A stretch of DNA of 64,000 nucleotides from Rhodobacter sp. (GCA_027487575.1 JAIYDJ010000008.1:1-64000); one strand, 5' to 3'. Shown: positions 1 through 8,215, counted from the stretch's first letter. Notes: a model not told the origin generated them from the letters alone. Numbers and translations: made by a program.

Positions 1-488
1 CGCGACATGTAGCCGCCGCCACGCATGGCCGACGTCCGCTCCTTGCTGTGAATGATCGGGTTGTTGCCCAGAACATGCCCATGCGACAGGCGCCTGAACG
101 GGTTCGACATGACCAGCGGATGGTTTTGCAGGATGTTGCCTGCGATCACCACCTCGGGGTATTCGCGCAGATAGGCGTCCTCATCAGACACGCCCGCATC
201 CAGCGCCGGGTGCCGCGCAAGAATCTTCATGGCGTTGCGCGCAGTTCCGACCGGATTGAACGGGGCCTGCACGACCAGCAGCGCCTGATCCCCCGTCATT
301 GCCATGGCGTAGGCGTCTGCCGAAGCGGTGGCGATGCGGGCAGCCTTCATCGCGGGCAGGGCACCGCCCGTGGTGCCCCTGGTGATGATCTGGATTGTGC
401 CCTGATCCTGACCGCCTGCCAGAAGGCTTGCCTGTGCGGCACTGGCCGCCGCCGGGTCAGGATAGAGCCGCGTGATAATCGTCGTCAT
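1..488 (-). CDS. Unrecognised protein downstream of pucC, C-terminus cut by window edge
   Basis: An open frame starts at an ATG (486-488) and runs off the left end with no stop, giving at least 162 residues. GGTGCGAC just before the ATG may be a weak ribosome site. The N-terminus reads MTTIITRLYPDPAAA. The visible part has no clear membrane segment; it is an alpha/beta-looking soluble sequence with a short hydrophobic patch (ALLVVQAPF). It lies 50 nt behind pucC on the same strand, so it is probably the last visible gene of the puc operon. Some puc operons carry extra genes after pucC (pucDE in Rhodobacter capsulatus), but I cannot say that this is one of them. No function is assigned. Confidence 0.6.
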   Translation of the reverse strand, partial: MTTIITRLYPDPAAASAAQASLLAGGQDQGTIQIITRGTTGGALPAMKAARIATASADAYAMAMTGDQALLVVQAPFNPVGTARNAMKILARHPALDAGVSDEDAYLREYPEVVIAGNILQNHPLVMSNPFRRLSHGHVLGNNPIIHSKERTSAMRGGGYMS

Positions 489-538
489 GTCGCACCTTTT
501 GTCCTATGGCCCACGGGGCCGGTTGACCTGTTCTACTG

Positions 539-2014
539 TTAGCCCGTCCGTATGTCTGCAAAGGGTGCGGCTGCACCTTGCACATCGCCGTCGCCCGCCG
601 GAAGGGCCGCCGGGGCCGAAACGGGTCCGGACGCCTTCCGAAGTGCAAGTCCCCGCAGCGGTACTGCCAGCAGAATGGCCAGCGTCAGAAGCCCGGCCTC
701 CAGCAGGAACACGGTTGTGTATGAACTTGCCGCCGTTGCCACGACAGCCCCGTTGGCCACGATGGTGTCGCGCACGACGCCCCCCGTGGCGATGGCAAGC
801 CCGGCCGCCGTCGCCTGAACAGACCCCCATGCGCCCAGCGAGAGACCCACATGGTCGCGCGGGGCCGACCGGATCGTTGCGGTCAGCGTGGCGTGCCCGA
901 AGAGCCCGGCCCCGAAACCCGCAAGCAGGATTCCGGCAAACAGCAGGGGCACCGACACCATGACAGAAGACCACACGATCAGCCCGAAGGCAGGAACACC
1001 GATGCCGGCTCCGATGATCGTGATGTCGGCCGGTCTTGAACCCCGCCCCATCCAGCGCGAGGCAAGGGTAAAGCCGATCAGGCTGCCGCAGGCCAGGAAG
1101 ACGGTAAGCCGCGTGGTTTCGGCCACGCTCATTCCCAGAACCTGACCGCCGAACGGCTCCACCAGCACATCCGCCATGCCGAACCCCGCGGTTCCCAACG
1201 CGATGACCACCAGAACGCGGAACACCCCCGGCCGCCCCGTCAGACGCGCCCAGGCCTCGGCAAAGCCGGGTTGCGGGCCCTGCGCGGCCATGGCCCGGCT
1301 GCGGTCGCGCGCCTCCTGCTTCCACATCGCAAAGAAGTTGACCGCGATGGTGACCACCGCAGAGCCCTGGATCGCCTGGATCAGCCGCCCCGGTGTGTAA
1401 TTTTCAAGCAGCGCCCCGTAGATGAAGGCACTTACGATCATCCCGACCAGCAGCATCACATACATCAGACCCACGACCTTTGGCTGATCCTCCTCCGAGA
1501 CGAGGTCAGTCGCAAGGGCCAGACCCACGGTCTGCACGATGTGAACGCCAGCCCCCACCAGCAGAAACGCCAGCGCGGCCGAACTGAGGCCGATCCAGCG
1601 CGGCGCATCGACAGCCTCGCCATAGCCCGACAGGACCAGCAGCGCAAAGGGCATGATGGCAAAGCCGCCGAATTGCAGCATGGTGCCCTTGAAGATGTAG
1701 GGCAGGCGCCGAAGGCCAAGGGCCGACCTGTGCCGGTCGGACCGGAAGCCGATCAGGGCACGGAACGGGGCAAAGACCAGTGGCAGCGCGAGCATCCCCG
1801 CGACCAGCGTGGCGGGCACCCGCAGCTCGACGATCATCACCCGGTTCAACGTGCCGATCATCAGCACCAGCGCCATGCCGACCGTGACCTGAAACAGCGA
1901 AAGGCGCAGCAGACGCGACAGCGGCACCTCTTTCGTGGCGACGTCGGCAAACGGCAGGTACCGCGCGCCAAGGCCGGAAATCGTGCGCAGCGCGAAAACC
2001 TTGTAGTCGAACAT
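539..2014 (-). CDS. pucC: PucC/BCD-family MFS protein, LH2 assembly or bacteriochlorophyll delivery
   Basis: A 491-residue polytopic membrane protein of the PucC/LhaA (BCD) branch of the major facilitator superfamily, which is needed for LH2 to accumulate. The N-terminal block GTLNRVMIVEL followed by VPATLVAG, a P-x-x-x-AP-x-RALIG-x-RSD-x-HRS stretch and LGLRRLPYIFKG is typical of the family. About twelve hydrophobic segments follow. I start at the ATG at 2012-2014 rather than the in-frame TTG two codons upstream, because GAGG lies about 8 nt before the ATG. The gene sits 125 nt behind pucA in the order pucB-pucA-pucC, and a hairpin between pucA and pucC probably separates high pucBA from lower pucC expression. 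Confidence 0.93.
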   Translation of the reverse strand: MFDYKVFALRTISGLGARYLPFADVATKEVPLSRLLRLSLFQVTVGMALVLMIGTLNRVMIVELRVPATLVAGMLALPLVFAPFRALIGFRSDRHRSALGLRRLPYIFKGTMLQFGGFAIMPFALLVLSGYGEAVDAPRWIGLSSAALAFLLVGAGVHIVQTVGLALATDLVSEEDQPKVVGLMYVMLLVGMIVSAFIYGALLENYTPGRLIQAIQGSAVVTIAVNFFAMWKQEARDRSRAMAAQGPQPGFAEAWARLTGRPGVFRVLVVIALGTAGFGMADVLVEPFGGQVLGMSVAETTRLTVFLACGSLIGFTLASRWMGRGSRPADITIIGAGIGVPAFGLIVWSSVMVSVPLLFAGILLAGFGAGLFGHATLTATIRSAPRDHVGLSLGAWGSVQATAAGLAIATGGVVRDTIVANGAVVATAASSYTTVFLLEAGLLTLAILLAVPLRGLALRKASGPVSAPAALPAGDGDVQGAAAPFADIRTG

Positions 2015-2113
2015 CGGCAAGCCTCGACAATCTTGGGGGCAAAGTCCTGCCCAAGCGGAAGCTGCAGTGAAAGGCCCGCCGACTGACCGGCGACGAGCCT
2101 CTCACATTCGCAT

Positions 2114-2135
2114 TCCGCCCCTGGCACAGGGCGGA
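2114..2135 (-). promoter_or_regulatory. Intercistronic hairpin after pucA
   Basis: A perfect 7-bp stem (TCCGCCC at 2114-2120 paired with GGGCGGA at 2129-2135, 8-nt loop) begins 4 nt after the pucA stop codon. There is no T tract, so it is unlikely to be a simple terminator. Hairpins after pucA and pufA are known to stabilise the light-harvesting segment of the message. Position and structure are seen; the role is inferred. Confidence 0.5.
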
Positions 2136-2139
2136 TCAG

Positions 2140-2448
2140 TCAGTTGGACGCCAGTTTCTCGGGCATCTTCAGGACTGCCAGCGCCGTCGTTCCGTCCGGC
2201 ATCGTGATCAGGACTTCCTGGCCCGATGCCGCCGTGAAGGACGCCTTTGCGACGTTCTGGTCAGGAACGACCATGGACGCGGTCGCCACCCCCGCACCCA
2301 AGGGCTTTCCGGACAGAAAGTCTGCAACCCATGTCGTGTTCGAAAGAACGGCGACATGGACGGCAAACGACCCGACCGCGACAGCACTGAGGAACAAGGG
2401 AATACCAACCGTCGGCTTCACGACAAGCCACAGCTTTGCGTTGTTCAT
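2140..2448 (-). CDS. pucA: Light-harvesting complex 2 alpha subunit with long C-terminal extension
   Basis: A 102-residue LH2 alpha polypeptide, the inner-ring bacteriochlorophyll-binding antenna subunit. Residues 1-45 align without gaps to known LH2 alpha chains: K5, the KPTVGIP turn (11-17), one membrane helix, the bacteriochlorophyll-liganding His31 and NTTW (37-40). Positions 44-45 are Phe-Leu rather than the Tyr-Trp or Tyr-Tyr of B800-850 complexes, a pattern known from B800-820 (LH3) complexes. Typical alpha chains have about 52-60 residues; here some 50 more follow after residue 50, hydrophilic and beta-prone, ending in [12 protein letters not shown] overlapping the pucB stop serves as ribosome site, with 10 nt between pucB and pucA. 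Confidence 0.95.
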   Translation of the reverse strand: MNNAKLWLVVKPTVGIPLFLSAVAVGSFAVHVAVLSNTTWVADFLSGKPLGAGVATASMVVPDQNVAKASFTAASGQEVLITMPDGTTALAVLKMPEKLASN

Positions 2449-2458
2449 GATGTAATCC

Positions 2459-2614
2459 TTACCCGAGCCACGGCGTGGAAACAGCGACGAGCAGATGCGC
2501 GATGATGGCGATGACGCCGAAAACGCGCGTGCCGTCGATCAGGTAACTGTGGACTTCTTCAGCTTCTCTCAAGTTCAAGCCAGTTGGCCAGACTTTGTCG
2601 GGATCATTAGACAT
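2459..2614 (-). CDS. pucB: Light-harvesting complex 2 beta subunit
   Basis: A 51-residue LH2 beta polypeptide that binds B800 and B850-type bacteriochlorophyll in the outer ring. The core [17 protein letters not shown] is canonical. His22 and His40 are 18 residues apart, as expected for the two bacteriochlorophyll-related histidines, and the chain ends in STPWLG. One membrane helix spans about residues 30-48. GGAGGTG lies 6-7 nt before the ATG, the strongest ribosome site in the puc region. It is the first gene of pucBAC, directly behind the PpsR-type promoter. Confidence 0.95.
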   Translation of the reverse strand: MSNDPDKVWPTGLNLREAEEVHSYLIDGTRVFGVIAIIAHLLVAVSTPWLG

Positions 2615-2691
2615 TGGTTCACCTCCGTGCCCTAGTCGTCGCTTTCAAATGGGACAGAGTGACGACCTAGCCTCCGCCCGGCGCAAACAGA

Positions 2692-2717
2692 TGACTCACG
2701 CGGTATCGGATGAGTCA
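2692..2717. promoter_or_regulatory. Inverted repeat TGACTCA/TGAGTCA in the puc leader
   Basis: TGACTCA (2692-2698) and TGAGTCA (2711-2717) form perfect 7-bp arms around a 12-bp spacer. They lie between the PpsR sites and the pucB ribosome site, in a position where they could be a second operator or, in RNA, a leader hairpin. I recognise no specific regulator for this motif. Confidence 0.35.
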
Positions 2718-2726
2718 CGGCGACGC

Positions 2727-2744
2727 TGTCAGCAAACAATTACA
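2727..2744. promoter_or_regulatory. PpsR/CrtJ binding site 1 (TGT-N12-ACA)
   Basis: TGT at 2727-2729 and ACA at 2742-2744 are separated by exactly 12 bp, matching the consensus of the aerobic photosynthesis repressor PpsR (CrtJ). It is 113 bp upstream of the pucB start. A second perfect copy follows after 8 bp, the spacing known for cooperative PpsR binding at puc, crt and bch promoters. Repression of pucBAC under oxygen is inferred. Confidence 0.85.
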
Positions 2745-2752
2745 AAATCAAC

Positions 2753-2770
2753 TGTCTATTTTAGTTGACA
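2753..2770. promoter_or_regulatory. PpsR/CrtJ binding site 2 (TGT-N12-ACA)
   Basis: TGT at 2753-2755 and ACA at 2768-2770 flank exactly 12 bp. The 8-bp gap to site 1 puts the two palindromes about two and a half helical turns apart centre to centre, the standard paired arrangement in Rhodobacter photosynthesis promoters. Confidence 0.85.
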
Positions 2771-3245
2771 CTTTTTCCTCTTGGCACGAGCTGTCTGGTG
2801 ATAATAATCCAAAAAATATATACATATCTTTATGTTGACATGCATTCATGCTGAAAATTATTTGCAGCATCGCCGCGCGACACGTCCAAATTTTGCGCAG
2901 AAATTCTCACGACGTGGCTTTCCTGCACGCTCGGCCGGTCGCACGCAGTGCCGGTACGCATGCAGGATCGCGGCCTGACGACCCCGCGGACTGCTGCACA
3001 GAACATCGTAGACGGCAGCGGGCAGAGACGGTTTCCGGGCCATCCCGAAAGATCGGCCAATCAGCCCGCAGCAAAAGGGCTTTGCCGCGCGGGCGTTTGC
3101 AGCCATACCCAAGGCAGGGCCTGTCGGCAGCCCGGCCCCCGGTGATGTTCCTTTGCGCAGCCCGTCCGGCGCGCGGGGCGCTCTGGACGGGGGGTGCGGT
3201 TGCCGAAGGTGCCCGACGCTTTGAACACAGCAAGGAAAGACGGAC
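2771..3245. other. Non-coding region between the divergent puc operon and epimerase gene
   Basis: No convincing gene is seen on either strand; the short open frames lack family resemblance and ribosome sites. The left part (about 2800-2866) is strongly AT-rich against a GC-rich background, which fits a bent upstream region or a nucleoid-protein (IHF-like) site behind the puc promoter. A TTGACA on the plus strand (2835-2840) could be a -35 element for rightward transcription, but no good -10 follows. The right part (2870-3240) is GC-rich and featureless to the eye. Confidence 0.5.
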
Positions 3246-4259
3246 GTGACGCGCATCCTCATCACCGGCACCGCCGGCTTCATCGGTTTCCATCTTGCGC
3301 GGCTGCTGCTGTCCGAAGGCTTCCGCATCCATGGCTATGACGGGATGACGGATTACTACGACGTGCGGCTCAAACAGCGCCGCCATGCCATGCTGCTTCA
3401 GGACCCCAACTTTTCGGCCACCGAAGGCATGCTGGAAGATCAGGCGCTGCTGGACCAAGTCGCGGACGACTTTCAACCCGAGGTGATCGTCCATCTCGCG
3501 GCACAGGCCGGCGTGCGCTACAGCCTTGAAAACCCGCGCGCCTATCTGGACAGCAATGTCATCGGCACCTTCAACGTGATGGAGGCCGCGCGGCGGTTGC
3601 AGGTAAAGCACCTGCTGATGGCCTCGACGTCTTCGGTCTATGGCGGCAACGACGAGATGCCGTTCATCGAGACGGAAAAGGCCGATACCCAGTTGACGAT
3701 CTATGCCGCGACCAAGAAGGCGAACGAAAGCATGGGTCACGCCTATGCCCATCTGTGGAACCTGCCCACTACGATGTTCCGCTTCTTTACCGTCTACGGG
3801 CCCTGGGGGCGGCCCGATCTGGCGCTTTACAAGTTCGTGGATGCGATCATCGATGACCGCCCGATCGACATCTACAATCACGGCGACATGTTCCGCGACT
3901 TTACCTATGTCGACGATCTGGTGCGCGGCATCCGGTTGCTGATTGACGCGGCCCCGGTGCGCCCCGCCACAAAGGACGAGATCGCGCCGGGCGACAGCCT
4001 GTCACCTGTGGCCCCGTTCCGGATCGTGAACATCGGCAACTCCGACAAGGTGCGCCTGCTGGATTTTGTCGATGCGATCGAGGCGTGTCTGGGAAAGAAG
4101 GCCATCCGCAACTACATGCCGATGCAGATGGGCGATGTGCCTGCCACCTGGGCCAATGCCGAACTGCTGCAACGCCTGACGGGCTACCGCCCGCAGACCG
4201 ACTTTCGCGACGGGATCGCCCGGTTCGTCACATGGTTCAGGGAGTATTACGGGAAATGA
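3246..4259 (+). CDS. NAD-dependent epimerase/dehydratase, UDP-glucuronate 4-epimerase type
   Basis: A 337-residue extended short-chain dehydrogenase that epimerises a nucleotide sugar, most like UDP-glucuronate 4-epimerases of polysaccharide clusters. It has the Rossmann motif GTAGFIG (8-14), the Ser/Thr run STSS (127-130) and catalytic Tyr153 and Lys157 in [18 protein letters not shown] near residue 40 is characteristic of this branch. Translation starts at a GTG preceded by AAGGAAAGA. Together with the dehydrogenase 99 nt downstream it would supply an acidic sugar for capsule, exopolysaccharide or lipopolysaccharide. No glycosyltransferase or export gene is adjacent, so the polymer is unknown. 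Confidence 0.85.
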   Translation: MTRILITGTAGFIGFHLARLLLSEGFRIHGYDGMTDYYDVRLKQRRHAMLLQDPNFSATEGMLEDQALLDQVADDFQPEVIVHLAAQAGVRYSLENPRAYLDSNVIGTFNVMEAARRLQVKHLLMASTSSVYGGNDEMPFIETEKADTQLTIYAATKKANESMGHAYAHLWNLPTTMFRFFTVYGPWGRPDLALYKFVDAIIDDRPIDIYNHGDMFRDFTYVDDLVRGIRLLIDAAPVRPATKDEIAPGDSLSPVAPFRIVNIGNSDKVRLLDFVDAIEACLGKKAIRNYMPMQMGDVPATWANAELLQRLTGYRPQTDFRDGIARFVTWFREYYGK

Positions 4260-4358
4260 CCGGCCTGTCTTTCGATACCCCGTCCGCCGCCCCCTTGGCA
4301 AACCGCGCAGGGGCGGCTTACGCCCCGCGGGTACAAGGATGAAGGGAGTAGACCACCC

Positions 4359-5627
4359 ATGACCGATCCCGTGATCGCCATCATCGGGCTGGGCTATGTC
4401 GGCCTTCCCCTTGCCGTCGAATTCGGCAAGCACCGCCCGGTGATCGGGTTCGACATCAAGCCCGACCGCATCGCTGCCCTTGCCGCCGGGCACGACCACA
4501 CGCGCGAGGTGGAGCCTGCCGAACTGGCTCAGGCGCGGCATCTGGAATTCACCTGCGACCCGGCAGACCTGCGCCGGGCCACCATCTTCATCGTCACGGT
4601 GCCCACACCGATCGACGCGCACAAGCGCCCCGATCTGACGCCGCTGATCCGCGCATCGGAAACCGTGGGGCGGGCGCTCAAGCCCGGCGACATCGTGATC
4701 TACGAATCCACCGTCTATCCCGGTGCCACGGAAGAGGATTGTGTGCCCGTCCTTGAACGGATGTCGGGACTGACCTTCAACACCGATTTCTTCTGCGGCT
4801 ACAGTCCCGAGCGGATCAATCCCGGCGACAAGGCGCACCGGCTGACGACGATCCGCAAGGTCACGGCAGGCTCCACCCCGCAAACCGCCGAGACGGTCGA
4901 CGCGCTTTATGCCAGCATCATCACGGCGGGCACCTACAAGGCCGAAAGCATCCGCGTCGCCGAGGCCGCGAAGGTGATCGAGAACACCCAGCGCGACCTG
5001 AACATCGCACTGGTGAACGAGCTTGCCATCATCTTCGACCGCATGGGCATCGACACCGAAGCCGTGCTGAAGGCGGCGGGAACCAAGTGGAACTTCCTGC
5101 CGTTCCGCCCCGGTCTGGTGGGCGGGCACTGCATCGGCGTGGACCCCTACTACCTGACCCACAAGGCCGAGGCGCTGGGCTACCACCCGCAGGTCATCCT
5201 CGCCGGACGGCGGATCAATGACGGCATGGGGGCCTATGTCGTGGGGCGGATGATCAAGGCCATGCTGAAACGCCGCCTGCAGGTGGACGGCGCGCGGGTG
5301 CTGGTGCTGGGGCTGACCTTCAAGGAAAACTGCCCCGACCTGCGCAATACCCGCGTGGTGGACGTCGTGCGCGAGTTGCAGGATTACGGTGTGACGGTCG
5401 ATGTGCACGACCCCTGGGCTGACCCGGACGAGGCGCGCGCCGAATACGGGCTGGACCTGATCGCGTCGCCCGGTGCCGCCGACTATGACGGGGTGATCCT
5501 TGCCGTCGCGCACGAGCAATTCCGCACCGGCGGCGTCGCGGCCCTGCGCGCCTTTGGCCGGCAGAACCATGTGTTCTGCGACCTGAAAAGCGTCTTCGAT
5601 GTGCAGGACAGCGATCTGCGGCTTTGA
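4359..5627 (+). CDS. tviB: UDP-N-acetylhexosamine 6-dehydrogenase (TviB/WbpA type)
   Basis: A 422-residue NAD-dependent nucleotide-sugar dehydrogenase. The N-terminal NAD motif is GLGYVGLP (10-17). The catalytic cysteine is Cys258 in [12 protein letters not shown], and the C-terminal UDP-binding part contains [14 protein letters not shown]. The overall sequence resembles TviB/WbpO enzymes, which oxidise C6 of UDP-GlcNAc or UDP-GalNAc to the uronic acid, more than UDP-glucose dehydrogenase (Ugd). The exact substrate cannot be read from sequence. It follows the epimerase with 99 nt between and ends 77 nt before a convergent ABC operon. Confidence 0.88.
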   Translation: MTDPVIAIIGLGYVGLPLAVEFGKHRPVIGFDIKPDRIAALAAGHDHTREVEPAELAQARHLEFTCDPADLRRATIFIVTVPTPIDAHKRPDLTPLIRASETVGRALKPGDIVIYESTVYPGATEEDCVPVLERMSGLTFNTDFFCGYSPERINPGDKAHRLTTIRKVTAGSTPQTAETVDALYASIITAGTYKAESIRVAEAAKVIENTQRDLNIALVNELAIIFDRMGIDTEAVLKAAGTKWNFLPFRPGLVGGHCIGVDPYYLTHKAEALGYHPQVILAGRRINDGMGAYVVGRMIKAMLKRRLQVDGARVLVLGLTFKENCPDLRNTRVVDVVRELQDYGVTVDVHDPWADPDEARAEYGLDLIASPGAADYDGVILAVAHEQFRTGGVAALRAFGRQNHVFCDLKSVFDVQDSDLRL

Positions 5628-5704
5628 CCAAAGGGCAGCTTCCGGTCCTTCAAACGGCGTCTTCGGGCACGCGTCGCAGGTCCGCGTCCGCCTGCGCCCG
5701 GGGG

Positions 5705-6505
5705 TCAGAGCCAGACCTGATCCGGGTCGGGCAGGGGGATGGCGTCCAGCAGTTCGCGCGTGTAGGCCGCCTGCGGACCCGCAAACAGGTCTGCCGTCAC
5801 CCGGTCCTCGACGATCACGCCCTGATGCAGCACCATGACCCGCGTGCAAAGCCTGCGGATCACGCTCAGGTCATGGCTGATGAAGGCCAGCGTCAGGCCA
5901 AGGTCGCGCACCAGTTGTTCCAGCAGGTTCAGAACCTGCGCCTGGCTCGACACATCCAGCCCCGACACGATTTCGTCCGCCAGAATGAAGTCCGGCTCCA
6001 GCGCGATGGCGCGGGCGATTCCCACGCGCTGGCGCTGCCCGCCGCTCAACTCGTGGGGATACCGGCCGATGAACCCGGCAGGCAGCCCGACATGGTCCAG
6101 CGCGCGGGCGACCCGCGCCGGGATGCCGTCCAGCCCGTGCAGGCGCAAGGGTTCGGCGATCAGGGTGCCCACGCGGTGGCGGGGGTTCAGGCTGCTCATC
6201 GGGTCCTGAAAGATCATCTGGAACCGCCGCCGCAATGGTCGCAGCGCCGCCTCGTCCAACCGGGTGATGTCGGCCCCGTCGAACCGGATGCTTCCCGCCG
6301 AGGGTGTCAGCAGACGCACCAGCGCCCGACCCAACGTCGACTTGCCCGAACCAGACCCGCCGACGATGCCCAGAACGGTGCCTTTGGGAATGGTGAAATC
6401 GAGTCCCTTCAGGATTTCCAGCCGAGGCGCCGCCCCCAGAAGCGGCTTGCGCGTCATGTCGGCCAGCGACAACCGCAATCCGGAAACCTCGTAAAGATCA
6501 GACAT
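5705..6505 (-). CDS. ABC transporter ATP-binding protein, oligopeptide/dipeptide (OppF/DppF) type
   Basis: A 266-residue ATPase, the last gene of a five-gene importer operon. Walker A is GGSGSGKST (49-57), the signature is LSGGQRQRV, Walker B ends FILADE and the switch is ISHD. Length and order (second ATPase) fit OppF/DppF. It overlaps the upstream ATPase gene by 8 nt. The chain ends PDPDQVWL. The transported substrate is not shown by the ATPase. Confidence 0.9.
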   Translation of the reverse strand: MSDLYEVSGLRLSLADMTRKPLLGAAPRLEILKGLDFTIPKGTVLGIVGGSGSGKSTLGRALVRLLTPSAGSIRFDGADITRLDEAALRPLRRRFQMIFQDPMSSLNPRHRVGTLIAEPLRLHGLDGIPARVARALDHVGLPAGFIGRYPHELSGGQRQRVGIARAIALEPDFILADEIVSGLDVSSQAQVLNLLEQLVRDLGLTLAFISHDLSVIRRLCTRVMVLHQGVIVEDRVTADLFAGPQAAYTRELLDAIPLPDPDQVWL

Positions 6506-7367
6506 GCCCGGCCCTCCGGTCGGCTGCCGCCACTTCGGCGCGCACGGCCGCCAGCACCGCTTCGGGCACTGGGATCAACCCTGCCGTCGGATCGGTGTAT
6601 TTCGGCGTCGCCGCCAGAAGCGCCGCCGAATAGGGATGGCGCGGCGCACGGAAGAAATCTCCAATCCCGGCGTCTTCCAGAACCATCCCGGCATACAGCA
6701 CCGTCAGGCTTTGGCACACCTTCGAGACCACTCCCAGATCGTGCGACACGAACAGCAGCGCCGTGCCGTGCCGCAGCTGCATCTCCTTGATCAATTTCAG
6801 AATCTGCTTTTGCACCGTCACGTCCAGTGCTGTCGTCGGTTCATCCGCCACGATCAGCTTCGGCTCGGCGGCAAAGGCGCTGGCGATCAAGATGCGCTGG
6901 CGCATGCCCCCTGACAACTCGTGCGGATAGCATCGCATCACCCGATCCGGATCGGGAATGTGCACCTCCGCCAGCAACTCGCGCGCCCGTCCTTCCGCCC
7001 GCCCCCGGTTCCAGCGCAGGATATCCACCAGCCGGTCGGTGATCTGCGGCCCGATCCGGCGCGACGGGTTCAGCGCGGTCAGCGGGTCCTGCGGGATCAG
7101 CGCGCAACTGGCCCCGACCCGCCGCCGCCGTTCGGCCGGCGGCAGGGTCAGCAAATCCACCCCGTCCAGCACGATCCGCCCCGACACCACTTCGGCCGCC
7201 CGCGGCAGGATGCCCAGAACGGCCTTGCCGATCATCGACTTGCCCGCACCGCTTTCGCCGACCAAACCGCGCACCTCGCCCGCCGCCACCTGCAGCGACA
7301 CCGCGCGCAGCAGCGTCCCGCCACCCTTCAGCCGCACCGTCAGCCGGTCGATCTCAAGATAGCTCAT
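6498..7367 (-). CDS. ABC transporter ATP-binding protein, OppD/DppD type
   Basis: A 289-residue ATPase, the first of the two in the operon. Walker A is GESGAGKS (37-44), the signature LSGGMRQR, Walker B LIVADEP followed by TTALDVT, and the switch VSHD. I start at MSYLEIDRL, whose ATG overlaps the stop of the upstream permease (ATGA), rather than at a longer in-frame start inside that permease gene. The C-terminal portion lacks the usual cysteine-rich peptide-transporter tail, so the substrate need not be a peptide. Confidence 0.9.
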   Translation of the reverse strand: MSYLEIDRLTVRLKGGGTLLRAVSLQVAAGEVRGLVGESGAGKSMIGKAVLGILPRAAEVVSGRIVLDGVDLLTLPPAERRRRVGASCALIPQDPLTALNPSRRIGPQITDRLVDILRWNRGRAEGRARELLAEVHIPDPDRVMRCYPHELSGGMRQRILIASAFAAEPKLIVADEPTTALDVTVQKQILKLIKEMQLRHGTALLFVSHDLGVVSKVCQSLTVLYAGMVLEDAGIGDFFRAPRHPYSAALLAATPKYTDPTAGLIPVPEAVLAAVRAEVAAADRRAGHV

Positions 7368-8215
7368 CGGAGCACCGGATCGAAGCGGTCCTTCAAACCT
7401 TCGCCCAGTTGCGAAAAGCTGAGAACCGTCAGGAACAGCGTGACCAGCGGAAACACCAGTACCCACCACGCCTGATGCACCGAGGTGCGCCCTTCGGCGA
7501 TCATTCCACCCCAGGTCGGATCGTCGGTAGAAATCGACAGGTTCACGAAACTCAGGATCGCCTCGACGATCACGGCGATGCCCATTTCCAGCGTCAGAAG
7601 CACCACGATGGTCGGCATCACGTTGGGCAGGATTTCCCTCAGCATGATGCCGATGCGCCCCCGTCCGGCGACCCGCGCCGAGGCGACATAATCCATCGCC
7701 CCCTGCGCCATCGCCTCGGCCCGCACCACGCGGGCAAACCGCGTCCAGTCGATGATGACGATGGCAAGGATGATTGACCCCAGCCCCGGCCCGATGACGG
7801 CGATCAGCAGGATCGAGAACAGCACCGGCGGAAAGGCCATCCAGATGTCGATGAACCGGCTGATCACCACATCGACCCAGCCGCGCAGATATCCCGCCAT
7901 CAACCCCAGCGCCGCCCCCAAAAGGCAGGTCACGGACCCGGCCACCACCGCCACCACCAGTGCAATCCGCGCCCCGTGCAGGATGCGGCTCAGCACATCG
8001 CGCCCCAGACTGTCAGTGCCGAGATGGTATCCCGGCTCGTGCCCCGCCATCCAGAACGGCGGCAGGCGGCCCAGGAAAAGGTCCTGCGCCAGCGGGTCCT
8101 TGGGCGCAATCCACGGTGCCAGCAGCGCTGCCCCCACCAGCAGCCCCAGCCACAGGGCTGACAGCCACAACCGCACCCCCGCCCGCCGCCTGACGGCGCC
8201 CCGTCCGTCAAGCAT
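7364..8215 (-). CDS. ABC transporter permease, DppC type
   Basis: A 283-residue inner-membrane permease with about six membrane segments: a hydrophobic segment at 17-36, then HLGTDSLGRDVLSRI, the normal DppC/OppC entry motif, then the conserved cytoplasmic loop around VRAEAMAQGAMDYVASARVAG that docks the ATPase. It overlaps the upstream permease by 8 nt and the downstream ATPase by 4 nt, so all parts are probably translated as one unit. Confidence 0.9.
   Translation of the reverse strand: MLDGRGAVRRRAGVRLWLSALWLGLLVGAALLAPWIAPKDPLAQDLFLGRLPPFWMAGHEPGYHLGTDSLGRDVLSRILHGARIALVVAVVAGSVTCLLGAALGLMAGYLRGWVDVVISRFIDIWMAFPPVLFSILLIAVIGPGLGSIILAIVIIDWTRFARVVRAEAMAQGAMDYVASARVAGRGRIGIMLREILPNVMPTIVVLLTLEMGIAVIVEAILSFVNLSISTDDPTWGGMIAEGRTSVHQAWWVLVFPLVTLFLTVLSFSQLGEGLKDRFDPVLR

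Noticed and set aside
48-542. Plus-strand open frame at the left edge
   Set aside because: The minus-strand frame starting at 488 has better codon use, lies in the puc operon and continues off the edge; the plus frame overlaps it entirely.
2848-3249. Plus-strand 133-codon frame in the puc/epimerase intergenic region
   Set aside because: No ribosome site, no family resemblance, unusual composition (Cys/Arg/Ala-rich) and it runs into the epimerase start in another frame.
4310-4326. Small GGGGCG/CGCCCC stem between epimerase and dehydrogenase genes
   Set aside because: Six base pairs in GC-rich DNA are expected by chance and the genes appear co-transcribed.
4002-5849. A 615-codon open frame antisense to the TviB-type dehydrogenase
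   Set aside because: The plus-strand dehydrogenase has full family motifs; the antisense frame is compositionally a GC-codon shadow without motifs.
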